64,000 bases of DNA from Escallonia rubra (Eukaryota > Streptophyta > Magnoliopsida > Escalloniales > Escalloniaceae), in assembly GCA_033065855.1 (NCBI GenBank), contig JAVXUO010002588.1, positions 21,879 to 85,878 of the forward strand, in the 5' to 3' direction. The position numbers were made by a program, and so were the translations under genes. The notes beneath the pieces were generated by a model. That model was given only the letters and a program-made list of their open reading frames with translations, was not told the origin of the DNA and searched no databases. This document shows positions 54,301 through 64,000 of the stretch, piece after piece (within the stretch, counting starts at the first letter, position 1; each line of letters begins with the position of its first letter).

Positions 54301-55773
54301 ATGCAAGATGAATTGAATCAATTTGAGCGAAGCGAAGTTTGGACACTAGTTCCGGCTCCTGTTCAACAAAAGGTCATTGGAACAAAGTGGGTTTTTCGAA
54401 ACAAACTTGATGAAGATGGCCATATTGTTCGTAACAAAGCTAGACTAGTTGCTCAAGGATACAATCAAGTCGAAGGGGTTGATTTTGATGAAACCTTTGC
54501 CCCTGTTGCACGACTTGAAGCTATCCGTATTCTTTTGGCATTTTCATGTCATTTGAACTTCAAACTTTTTCAAATGGACGTGAAAAGTGCTTTCTTGAAT
54601 GGGGTAATACAGGAGGAAGTTTTTGTTAAACAACCTCCCGGTTTTGAAAATGAAAAATACCCTAATCATGTCTTTAAACTGAAAAAGGCTTTGTACGGTC
54701 TTAAACAAGCTCCTCGAGCTTGGTACGATCGTCTCAGCAGCTTCCTCATTGATCATGGATTCTCTCGTGGCAAAGTCGATACTACTCTTTTTACAAAAAC
54801 TCGTAGTTCCCATATTTTAATAGTTCAAATATATGTTGATGACATTATTTTTGGTGCCACTAACAATGATCTCTGTCAAGAATTTGCCGAGAATATGCGC
54901 AGGGAATTTGAGATGAGCATGATGGGTGAACTTACATTTTTTCTTGGACTTCAAATCAAGCAGTCCAAAGAAGGAATTTTTATCAATCAGTCTAAGTACA
55001 CTCGAGAACTTTCGAAAAGGTTTGGCTTGGAAAATGCTAAACCTCGAGGTACTCCTATTTCTCCCAGCGTCAATCTTATCAAAGATGAAAATGGTAAAGA
55101 TGTAGACAGTAAACTTTTTCGTGGTATGATTGGCAGTTTACTTTATCTTACTGCATCTAGACCTGACATCATGTTTAGTGTTTGCATCTGTGCCCGTTTT
55201 CAAGCTTGCCCCAAAGAATCTCATTTATCTGCAGTTAAACGCATTTTTAAATATCTCTCTGGTACTCTTAACTTAGGTCTCTGGTATCCTCGTAATTCTT
55301 CAATAGATCTAGTAGGTTTTTCTGATTCTGATTATGCGGGATGTCTTGTTGATCGTAAGAGTACTAGTGGCACCTGTCAGTTTCTCGGAGATGCTTTAGT
55401 TTCATGGCACAGTAAGAAACAGACATCTGTGGCCCTATCTACTGCTGAAGCGGAATATGTTGTAGGCGGAAGCTGTTGTGCCCAAGTTTTATGGATGCGT
55501 CAAACTTTACAAGATTTTGGTGTCTCTTTAGAGCTTATTCCTATTATGTGCGACAGTAGCAGTGCTATCGATATTAGTAAAAATCCTGTCCAACACTCAC
55601 GCACTAAGCACATAGATATTCGTCATCACTTTCTCCGCGACAATGTTCAAAAGGGGTTAATTGAACTTAAGAAAGTTGGCTCTGAAGATCAGCTCGCCGA
55701 TATCTTTACAAAACCTTTAGCTGAATCTTCCTTCTGTTCTCTTCGTCGTCGTTTGGGGTGCGATCTTAGTTAA
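54301..55773 (+). pseudogene. Sirevirus reverse transcriptase and RNase H
   Basis: The open 490-codon frame carries RT motifs GTKWVFRNKLDE, RLVAQGYNQVEGVDF, LFQMDVKSAFLNGV, YGLKQAPRAWYD and the catalytic IYVDDIIFGA. RNase H shows SDSDYAGCLVDRKSTSG, STAEAEYV and KHIDIRHHFLRD, ending at LRRRLGCDLS. This piece is intact; only its link to integrase is broken by the TAATAG upstream. Confidence 0.95.
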
Positions 55774-55804
55774 TTTTTACTCTGATTTTAGTTGTCTCAA
55801 AGTC

Positions 55805-56010
55805 CTCTTTCAGTCGACTAAAGTCTCTTTCAGTCGACTAAAAGTCACCTTTCAGTCGACTAAAAGTTCCTTTTCAGTCGACTCAAAGTCCCCTTTCAGT
55901 CGACTAAAAGTCCAGTTTCAGTCGACTCAAACCCTTTCAGTCGACTAAAAGTCCAGTTTCAGTCGACTCAAACCCTTTCAGTCGACTAAAAGTCTACTTT
56001 CAGTCGACTC
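55805..56010 (+). repeat. TTTCAGTCGACTMAAAGTC tandem repeats after pol
   Basis: About eleven units of 19-21 bases share the core CAGTCGACT, a near palindrome, between the pol stop and the envelope-like ORF. The core resembles the LTR array (CAGTCGAAG) and the solo LTR at 3789-5250 (CAGTCGACTG). Confidence 0.9.
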
Positions 56011-56138
56011 AAACTTGTTTGCCTATTTATATGCCACCTTTTTCACTTTCACTTTTTACTGTTTCCCTTTTTCACTGTTTCTTTCACTTTTGTTTCTCTT
56101 CTTCTCTCTCTTGTCCACCTGTCACTCCAAGCACCCAC

Positions 56139-58108
56139 ATGGCCTCAAACTCACGACCTGTAAGTCGTCGTCGTCTTATTATTCAATCTGACGACGAAAT
56201 CGATGGGTCTCCGTCCACTACCAATGCTGCGCCTACCGCTGTGGCTGCTCCACCGCCGACCACCCGTCCTCGCACCCGTCAAACATCCACCGCTGCTTCG
56301 CGACGTTCGTCCTCTGCAACGGTCCATCCGTCATCCGCACCATCCAATTCAGGTACTGTAGTTCCTCCTCCTCCTCCACCTGCTGCCTCTTCTTCGTCTG
56401 CCTCTCCACCAACTTGCCCACCCCCTACCTGCCCATACACTTCCTCTTCCGAAATCCTTCACATTCCCCATTTCTTTCCAACTCCCGACGACCAACTTAC
56501 ATACTATACACTTTTCGTAAATCGGGAAGTCATCCCCGGTCGCCCAAGTGATGTCAATCTCATGACTCAACTTGGTGTTACCGCTCTGTTTGAGCGAATG
56601 GGCTGTCTCTCCCTTCTCTCTCCCCCTTCCACCTATTATCCTTCTCTGGTGCGCATGTTCTACTCGAATTTGCACTTTAACACTCAACCCCCTACCTTTC
56701 TGACCTCGTATGTAAATGGGGTCCACATTCATCTTGATGCCACCACATTGGCCCACATTTTCGGTTTTGTCAATCAATCTTCTACTCTTGTTTTCACTGC
56801 GAACACTTGGTGTACAACCAGTTCCTTTACACCACTCCAACAGACCCAAACACTCTTAGGGGACCCGTCTATAACTCAACCCCGTAAACCTAATTTAGGT
56901 GACATGTCCCCTCTTTATCGCGTTCTCCACCTTATTCTCTGTTACAATCTCTCGGCCCGCTCTGGCTCCTATGCTACATTTTCCTATTTAGACATCATTC
57001 TTCTCACTCATTTCATTCGGGGTTCCCCGTTAAACATTGCCGGCATTATCATGCTCGTCATGAATGCCCGTAAAAACAAATCTTCTGCTAACCTTCCCTT
57101 CGGCCTTCTGCTCACTCGAGTCTTTGAACATTTTCATGTTCCCTTGCCTACTTCTAACTCGGAACGTATTCCTCTTCCGAGTCATCATGTGCTCGATGAA
57201 ACCTCTCTTCGTCGAGCCGGCTTCGCCATCCGCTCCGATCTCACCTCAAACACTGTCCTTCTTGAACGCCCTTCCCAGTCTGTCCCAGCTTCCATTTCTG
57301 TTCCCTTCCCTGCTCCTGAAATTCCCTCAGCCCCCCTTCTGCTTCCATCCCACCTTTTTCACCACCTCCTCCTCCTTCTCCTCAGTTCATACCCCCTGCT
57401 CCTACTGACCCTTCCACCTCAGTTCCTCCTCACCCTGCTGATCCCTTCTTCACTAGTCCTCTCAACGACTTCTCAAATTTCAATTTTGATGAATTTCTCT
57501 CTTCTGATCACCCCGACCTCTCTGACACTCTTTCTCGAATCTCTACCTCGATTCAACTCATTCTTGAATCCCAAACCACCCTTGCTGCCTCCATGGCCAA
57601 TAACCATACTATTCTTCTTCAAGAGCTTGCTGCTCTTCAGCAGTCGGTTCAACATTCTTTCGCTCAGCTACTTTCAAACCAAATCAATTTTCACAACCTC
57701 CTCAATGACCTTACTGCCAACCTCACCTCTCTCCCTCTAAATCAAACCCCCATTCTTGAAAGTCTGACACGGATGCAGCATGACCTTCACCGCCAGCAAG
57801 AGGCTGCTATTCAGGATCATCGTCGCCAGGCTTATCTCACGACGAGCATTCTGACCGAACAGAACCGCTATTTGGCTCATCAGACTTTCGATCAGGCTCA
57901 TGGTTTTCGGGTGACTCGTCCAGATATCTTTCCTTCGCGACATACTGGCAACGACGGGGAAGAATGGTTCTTCAACCCGCATCTTCCTTACAATCCTCCG
58001 CCGCCGCGCTCTCCTCGCGTCGTTGAAGTAGTTGAAGTTCCCACCACAGATCCGCCGCCTGCTGATCCCTCTTCCTCTGCACAAGGTTCTCGCCGCCGTC
58101 GGCCTTAG
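56139..58108 (+). pseudogene. Sirevirus envelope-like ORF, one frameshift
   Basis: The ATG at 56139 starts MASNSRPVSRRRLIIQSDDE. A proline/serine-rich segment and a domain like the putative plant transposon protein found in Sirevirus envelope-like ORFs follow (about residues 110-350; FFPTPDDQLTYYTLFVNREV, DATTLAHIFGF, SGSYATFSYLDIILLTHFI). A shift at about 57335 moves the frame; the second part (to 58108) has a coiled coil (ILLQELAALQQSVQHSF) and a basic proline-rich tail. The function of such ORFs is unproven. An upstream ATG at 56019 gives a hydrophobic leader, less likely the start. Confidence 0.75.
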
Positions 58109-58303
58109 ATTTTCTTTATTTATTTTGGTTGCTCCGGATGCCCCCACTTTTTGCTTTGACAAAGGGGGAGAACATGTATTAATCCATCTTTCTTATGCAT
58201 CTGTATTAACTCTTTCGATTATTTAAAGATGCTCTTTCCATTGTTCTCTTATGTGAATGTTAACTGATTAAGGGCAAGTATGTCTTTTAATATTGTCATC
58301 ATC
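58109..58303 (+). other. Sirevirus 3' untranslated region
   Basis: Short non-coding stretch with an extra purine tract AAAGGGGGAGAA (58161-58172), a duplicate of the primer tract that follows. Confidence 0.7.
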
Positions 58304-58316
58304 AAAAAGGGGGAGA
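58304..58316 (+). other. polypurine tract of the Sirevirus-type element
   Basis: AAAAAGGGGGAGA precedes the 3' LTR start. Confidence 0.9.
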
Positions 58317-58317
58317 T

Positions 58318-59546
58318 TATTGACTTGTTGATTTTGATGATTTCAGACTTATATTATCTAACATTAATCTGACAATATTATTAAGTTAAAACATTTCAGG
58401 TTCTATCTTAATCAAACAAAGACATAATCTTGACATGGATGACAGAGACTTTGCACGACCTTGACATGGATGACAAAGACTTTGGACTCAAGCTTTGGAC
58501 TACAGAGAAAGATTCAAGATCTTAAAGTATAGCTTTTCTTGTTTTGTTTTTTCTTTAAAAAGCCTTTCTTAAAAGATCTGACAGAAAATTCTAGTAAAGA
58601 ACGAAGCCAAGTGTTTTAGTCGAAGTCAAGTTTTTGAGTCGAAACCAAAATGTTTTAGTCGAAGTCAAGTTTTTGAGTCGAAACTAAATCTTTCAGTCGA
58701 AGCTATGACTTTCAGTTGAAGTCAAGTGTTTCAGTCGAAGTCAAGTGTTTCAGTCGAAGCCAAGACTTTCAGTCGAAGCCAAGACTTTCAGTCGAAGGCA
58801 AAGGTTTTAGTCGAAGTCAAGTCTTTTAGTCGAAGCAACACATTTCAGTCGAAGGCAAGACTTTTAGTCGAAGGCAAGACTTTCAGTCGAAGCTAAGACT
58901 TTCAGTCGAAGCCAAGACATTTTAGTCGAAGCCAAAATGTTTTAGTCGAATCCTTCTTGTTTGGTTTTTCTACCTAACAGTCCTCTATTTCCTTCCTGTA
59001 TAAATAGAGAATCTGTTGGAGCATTTATTACCTTTTTCTCTCGCGCAAATTTTTACTCTGAAAAACTCTCTCATCTCAATCTCTTATTCTTATCAATTAT
59101 CTTTTGAGTGAGTTTACCTTAGAGAAAGTTCTGTGTAAGCTTCTTGGTTTTGTTCTTGAAAGAATATAGATCTTCCCACCTAAGAAGGCTTAGCTTTACA
59201 ACTTTCATTGTACTATCTGCTCAAGAAGGAGCCTGTTAATTGTATTCAAATTGTAATCTCTTTTAATTTGTAATCTGTTGGAAACCTTGGAAGGGTTTCG
59301 GATATTGTACTGAGGTTTGAGCTAGCATCCGAAGCTAGTTGGTTTAGTGAAAGGCTCGAATAGGTCTCCCTTGTGTGGAGTGCTCGAGGACTGGACGTAG
59401 GCTGGTGGGGCCGAACCAGTATAAATCTCTGTGTTAATCTTGTTACTGCTATATCCGTCTTTACGTTGTAATCTTAATTTTTAAATTCATACGCTAAGTT
59501 GTAAAACACCTATTCACCCCCCTCTAGGTGTATTTAGGGATCTACA
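58318..59546 (+). repeat. 3' LTR of the Sirevirus-type element
   Basis: It begins TATTGACTTGTTG (second base changed from TG) and ends GGGATCTACA. It has fewer CAGTCGAAG units than the 5' copy, accounting for the 60-bp length difference. Confidence 0.95.
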
Positions 59547-59551
59547 AATAG

Positions 59552-60535
59552 AACAAATATTGCAACTTGCACTCTACCAGCAAAGGCTAGATATTTTGTA
59601 GACTAAGATGAAATTTTCTTAGCTGCTTTCTCAACAAGAATTCTGTAGTCGTTGTAATGTAACTTTGAAGTGTTCAAGGGAATCCCAAGGTAGGTCACAG
59701 AAAAGCAAGAATGCCAATATTTCCAGTCAATTGCACATCAGTATTCTGATTAACACCAGCTATAAAAACAGAACCTTCTTACGAAGGTTGGGAGTCAAAC
59801 CTGCTAGCTGCTCAAATTCCATTAAAGCTTTTTTGATGAGTGTCATTGTTTTAGGCTTGGCTTGAGATAACTAGAAAACATCATCAGCAAAACAAAGGTG
59901 TCTAATTTGCAAGTCCTTGAATTTAGGATAAAAATGAAAAGCTTCTTGAGTAAAACATACATCCATCATGGCAGAAAAAGCCTCCATGACCAACAGAAAA
60001 AGATAAGGGGAGACGATTCCCTTGCCTTGGTCCTCTAGCACTAGCAAAATATCCCTCCATGCTTCCATTTATATTAATTGAGAATTTTGTTGTAGTAACA
60101 CACTACACGATCCATTTCACAAACTGTGGAGGAAAGAGCATACACTCCATTACTGATTCCAGAAACTCCCAACCAATTGAGCCAAAAGCCTTTTAGAGGT
60201 CCACCTTCATCACATCTTGGAGAACCCCCATTTTTGTGATAGTTTTTCACTAACTTCTGCATTAGTAGGATGTTATCTGCAATGCTTCTATTGGTTACAA
60301 AGGCAGACTGTCTTTCAGAGATAGTCTTGGGTAGGATCTTTTTTAGTCTTGCACTTAGTAGTTTTGAGATGCACTTGTATATGACATTACAGTAAGCTAC
60401 GGGTCTAAAATCTTTCATAGTGCATGGGAAAGGTATTTTAGGTATAAGAGTTAACGCAGTGCTATTAAAAACTTTAATACCTTTATTTTTATTAAAATTT
60501 CCTAAAATAGCAGCAGTCACAAATTTCCCTACCAC
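59552..60535 (-). pseudogene. LINE reverse transcriptase
   Basis: Minus-strand RVT_1-type sequence: TALTLIPKIPFPCTMKDFRP, VIYKCISKLLSARLKKILP, ERQSAFVTNRSIADNILLMQ, then GGPLKGFWLNWL in a decayed region. In another frame [19 protein letters not shown] and RHLCFADDVF with the catalytic FADD motif follow (59871-60068). Confidence 0.9.
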
Positions 60536-60676
60536 TTCCCAATTTTGCTGAAAAAACTCTACACTATGTCCATCACGTCAAGGGCTTTATTGGACTTAAA
60601 TGAAAACATAGCATCCTTCACTTCAACCTCGTGTACGGGGGCACTCAACAGTTGTTGATCATGTTCATCCACCTTT

Positions 60677-61298
60677 TTAAATGAATAAATTTAGCTTAGT
60701 TCTTGTCAAAGGATTATTAGGCACAAGTGTTCCAAGGAAATCTGAGAAGTATAGGATAGCCACTTGGTGTACGTCTTTTGCCCTTGTTACATGAGTCCAA
60801 TCCAAAGTATTTAATGACAAAACCTTATTGTGGAATCTATGTAGCTGCATCTTTTTATGAAAGTAATTAGTGTTGCCATCTCCTAGCTTCAAGTCTCTAC
60901 TTTTGGCTTTTTGGCAGTAAAATGTTTCTTCAGCTTGCACCAAATTATAATACTGTGCATGCACCTCCTTTTCCTTCCTAACCAACTCAAAATTCTGATG
61001 CATTAAAACTTTTTCTGTATTTCTTCCAGCTTTTTTAGCTTAAGTGCTTTTTTAACAGAGATGTTGCTATAATACTTCTTAGTAAGCTTTTTTTAGTACA
61101 TGCTTTAGCTTGCTTTCTAAGCTTTGTACTTAGCTGGTAGCAGGCCTTCCCAAATATCTTTTCTTGAAACACAGATTCCAATAAATATTTAAGAGTTCTA
61201 TGGTTTATCAAAAAGTTGAAGAATTTAAATGGTTTCCTCTCATTTTGCATGTCTTGATCAATCTTGAGTAGCAACAGTGAGTCGTTGGGTGTGAGCAT
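60677..61298 (-). pseudogene. LINE linker between endonuclease and RT
   Basis: Two frames carry VQAEETFYCQKAKSRDLKLG and DGNTNYFHKKMQLHR, the conserved KWLKEGDRNTKFFH-like region before plant LINE RT. PFKFFNFLINHR lies further up. Confidence 0.8.
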
Positions 61299-61304
61299 GG
61301 GCTT

Positions 61305-62000
61305 TTACTTGAGTATTAGGGAATATTTCAGCCATCCTTCATTTTGGAAGGCCCTATCCAACTTGCACATGATGAGGTGTTCATCTCTCTTACTGTACCA
61401 AGTATAAAACAAAACTATAGTAGGCATATCTTTAAGCTTATTGTTGAAAAGACATTGATTAAACTCATGAATACCTAGTTGATTTAATCTAATGCCTCCT
61501 TGTTTCTCTTCTTCACATCTTATCACATTGAAGTCCCCCAAAGCAGCCATGGCATCTGACCAATGCACTGTGTCATTCTCCAATTATTGTCATAGTACTC
61601 CTTTCTTCTCTCCTTTATTATTCCCATGCACATATGTCAAGTAAAATGTCTGATCTGAGATAATAGATTCCACTTTACATGTCATATGTTGTGCATATGA
61701 GCTGATAAGAGTTACTTTTAACTAGTTTCCCATTCTATCCAATCTATATTCTAGATACACTCTTGTGATTAACATTGTGAACTAAGGACCATTGCCTCTT
61801 CCATTTCTTAGTAATTCTTTCAATATTCTCCATCCTAACTCTGGTTTCAGTAAACCAATTATTCCCACATTATAATTCTTTAGCACATTTTAACCTCAAA
61901 TTGTTTTCTCAAGTCATTAAAGCCCCTTATATTCCACCTGAAAACGACAATCATCTTGGTGTAGTACCTTTCCCACCACTAGTCCTTCCTTTGCTGAGTG
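61305..62000 (-). pseudogene. LINE endonuclease, decayed
   Basis: The frame at 61583-61305 has ALGDFNVIRCEEEKQGG, the catalytic GDFN of exonuclease-endonuclease-phosphatase nucleases, then YTWYSKRDEHLIMCKLDRAF. The upstream part (to about 62000) is scattered over frames with no long reading frame. Confidence 0.75.
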
Positions 62001-62384
62001 CTTTTCTTTTTGATCTAGAAACTAAAGTTTCCTTGTCCTTGAAGTTGTGGTCATCAACTCCTAAGTTTAAGCAACGTTCTCCAAAGCATTGAAACAATTT
62101 GTTGTGATTAAGTTCTTAGTCCTTCTACTGTTATTTACATCTGGAGACCTTCTGGGATTAACTGTAGTGTAGTCTGGTTTTCCACCTACCAGTATAGAAT
62201 CATATAGTATCCTTCATAGACTGTTCATTTTGCTGTACAATATGGTTCACAACACATCCTCCCTAACAATTTCCATAGCCATCCATCTTAACATTGGCCG
62301 AGGTTTTTTGAAGCATTAGCTCTCTTGATGCCTAAAGACATTACGGTAACCACATTTTATTGGAAGCCACTCATACTCAATCCC

Positions 62385-63600
62385 CTATAATTGCACTTTA
62401 TCACCAGCGCCTTTGAACGGAATTACCTCAAGGAGGCTTTCATCAGCTTTTATTTCCACACATACTCTTGCATAGCTCACTCTTTCTTTTGAAGCTGTCA
62501 TATGATCCATAAACAATGGCTTTCCAATCGAACGGACAATTCTTCTTATCATTGTTCTTGACAAAAATTGCAGCGGTAAGTATGGTAGTTTAATCCAGAT
62601 AGATATAGCACTCAGTCCCTCCTTTTTCAATTGACATGAATCATTTTAGGGCTCAACAATTACAGGCTTGTTGTCAAAAAAACCTTTGCCTTTTCTCTAG
62701 AATTTGATTCTAGGCATCAAAAGCTTAGATAGACATTACCAAACTTCCATTTCCTTTCCAAATAGCCCTTCATTACATGTAGCGGAGGTCTTGCTCCCAT
62801 TGTATAGGTTATTAAGGTCTTTTGCAAGGCCTACATTTCCTCCTTCATATCCTCAATCGTGTATTCAACACCGATTTGCCAATTAATGTCCTTCGGTTTT
62901 ATGAATTCAAGACTGTGTTCCTGCACAAAGTCTGTATTCGGTCTCGTCACAGTGGCATACGCTGGTTTATGCTTCTGTATTCCTTCATGCTGGACTTCAT
63001 CACTCGTTCTCAATGACCATTCACCACCCGCCCCCAAATTCATATATTCCGTTCATTGAAAACCTTGCGGCCTGTTCTCAAGGCACATGCCCTTGATTCC
63101 CTCTTTCTATCATCATTTCATTTAATTACTTACTTAAATCAGCATTTTCTTGTAATAAAACCTCTATCTAGCCCTCAATTTGCAGGAATTTTGTATGAAT
63201 TTTCTTTGCACTTTCGATTTCTATACTTACCTCTTCTCGAGGACAGTCTTTATTCTTTTCCCCAATCTTTATTTAGCTCACTAACTGGATTTTCCTTGTG
63301 CCATTGAGATTATCTTCATCAGAATCCGAATTTGATTCCATTATCACCTCCGGTCTGATATCGCACACATCCCTGAATTCCTCATATCCCAAGGAGATTG
63401 TGATATCTCTTAATGTTGTATTCGCTTATGATGATTTGATCCTTCTTGTGTTCCCTTTCCTTTCCCACAAAGTCTCTGGCGAAAAGGATCTCTTGGTGCT
63501 TGTCGATCTCAGCCTAGACGATCTCTGGGCATTGATTACAAGTGGCATTTCCACCGTGTCTTTTAAATTCTATATAGATGTGGGAGTTTCTCTCTTTTCA
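62385..63600 (-). pseudogene. LINE ORF1 with DUF4283
   Basis: The frame at 62630-62385 shows ISIWIKLPYLPLQFLSRTM, IGKPLFMDHMT and YARVCVEIKADE, the DUF4283 pattern of plant LINE ORF1, thought to bind RNA. Upstream, 63043-62831 reads NTDFVQEHSLEFIKPKD in the domain's N-terminal flank. The first residues are probably near 63560 (basic, serine-rich). Confidence 0.75.
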
Positions 63601-63650
63601 TTTAAAATGTTCATTGGAAGCATATTAGTATATAATTGAAAAACTACAAA

Positions 63651-64000
63651 ACCGAAACTCTTCCAATAGTCAAACCTCAAGAATTATTTAGTTTCCCATT
63701 AATGCTATGGGCTCGATGTCTTCTCTAAGCTTGAATTCTAAATTAAATCGACTGCCTCATTCCTTACGAAGAATATCCAATTATTTTTGCTCTTTTGTAA
63801 AAGTCTGGAATTCCTATCCATATATACTGCGGAAATAAGAACATCAGTATCAAGCTTATACAATAGAGCATGAATTTTTTTTTTCCTTTGAATCTCCTAG
63901 TAGCAAAGTTAGCATAAGCACAAAGATATGAATATTGCCTAAGCATGTTAACATTCCTTTGGGCTCCACATGATCCATCCAATCTGTTGTGCTATCTTTG
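63651..64000. other. flanking DNA right of the LINE
   Basis: No feature is recognised. A short minus-strand frame (63982-63764) lacks any domain and is probably chance. Confidence 0.4.

Larger units (their letters stand above)
49556..59546 (+). mobile_element. Sirevirus-type copia retrotransposon, 10 kb, TSD AATAG
   Basis: LTRs of 1289 and 1229 bp frame gag, pol and an envelope-like ORF; 5-bp duplications AATAG are at 49551-49555 and 59547-59551. The primer-binding site TGGTATCAGAGCC (50847-50859) and purine tract (58304-58316) are in place. LTRs are near-identical apart from repeat copy number. At least four frame breaks and a double stop make it non-autonomous. The size, envelope-like ORF and LTR marks fit the Sirevirus (SIRE/Maximus) lineage. 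Confidence 0.95.
48130..63650 (-). mobile_element. L1-like LINE split by a SINE and a 10-kb Sirevirus element
   Basis: Minus-strand order from right to left: ORF1 with DUF4283 (63600-62380), endonuclease (about 62000-61305), linker (61298-60677), RT (60535-59552), then the Sirevirus (49556-59546). RT and post-RT regions resume at 49550 and zf-RVT and the C-terminus follow to 48164. Joining 59552 to 49550 restores the pattern LAFAGRVQ...VYWCSI usual after the RT core. A SINE (49062-49242) is also inside. Without insertions it is about 5.3 kb, a normal L1 length. All frames are damaged. Confidence 0.85.

Noticed and set aside
56233-56849. Minus-strand frames antisense to the envelope-like ORF
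   Set aside because: They mirror the proline/serine-rich coding strand and have no independent features.
63298-63639. Plus-strand 113-codon frame
   Set aside because: It lies antisense to the LINE ORF1 start and shows no recognised domain.

Overview
This window is nuclear DNA of a flowering plant, probably a eudicot. The evidence is plant-type Ty1/copia elements including a Sirevirus, L1-like LINEs with DUF4283 and zf-RVT domains, an En/Spm (CACTA) transposon, Helitrons, tRNA-derived SINEs, a TRIM array and an endogenous pararetrovirus fragment. No intact cellular gene with a product I recognise is present. About three quarters of the sequence can be assigned to mobile elements, many nested in one another. 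Boundaries come from LTR/TIR ends, primer-binding sites, polypurine tracts and target-site duplications (TSDs) read by eye.

Layout. 1-6018: a decayed Ty1/copia element cut by the window edge, with a 1.46-kb solo LTR nested in its 3' region (TSD ATGTC). 7116-15029: a large non-autonomous Helitron candidate with a perfect terminal hairpin and CTAA end, holding non-coding DNA and a few exon-like stretches. 15086-16757: a rearranged pararetrovirus (Caulimoviridae) relic between AT-dinucleotide tracts. 16797-17814: a 1-kb foldback element built of near-identical arms and repeated 23-bp palindromes. 17848-18760: a TIR element. 19494-20609: an RNase H relic and a tandem TRIM array (LTR-int-LTR-int-LTR, minus strand). 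20613-22230: a Gypsy-type solo LTR. 22231-25668: AT-rich DNA with Helitron ends. 25669-30441: a full-length but dead copia element (TSD AAATT).

31540-43990 contains exon-like pieces of an unrecognised multi-exon gene. It is interrupted inside an open frame by an 8.0-kb CACTA element (34218-42231, TSD ATG) that carries DUF4216 and TNP1-like genes, a nested hAT-like element and long minisatellites. A short 18S rRNA-like fragment lies just beyond. 44540-46400 is a 5'-truncated minus-strand LINE followed by a SINE.

48130-63650 is one L1-like LINE on the minus strand, split by a SINE (17-bp TSD) and by a 10-kb Sirevirus-type copia element (49556-59546, TSD AATAG) with gag, pol and an envelope-like ORF.

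All the retroelement reading frames are broken by stops or frameshifts, so none looks autonomous. The Sirevirus is the youngest-looking large insertion because its LTRs are still nearly identical. I cannot run searches, so family names rest on motifs, termini and structure.
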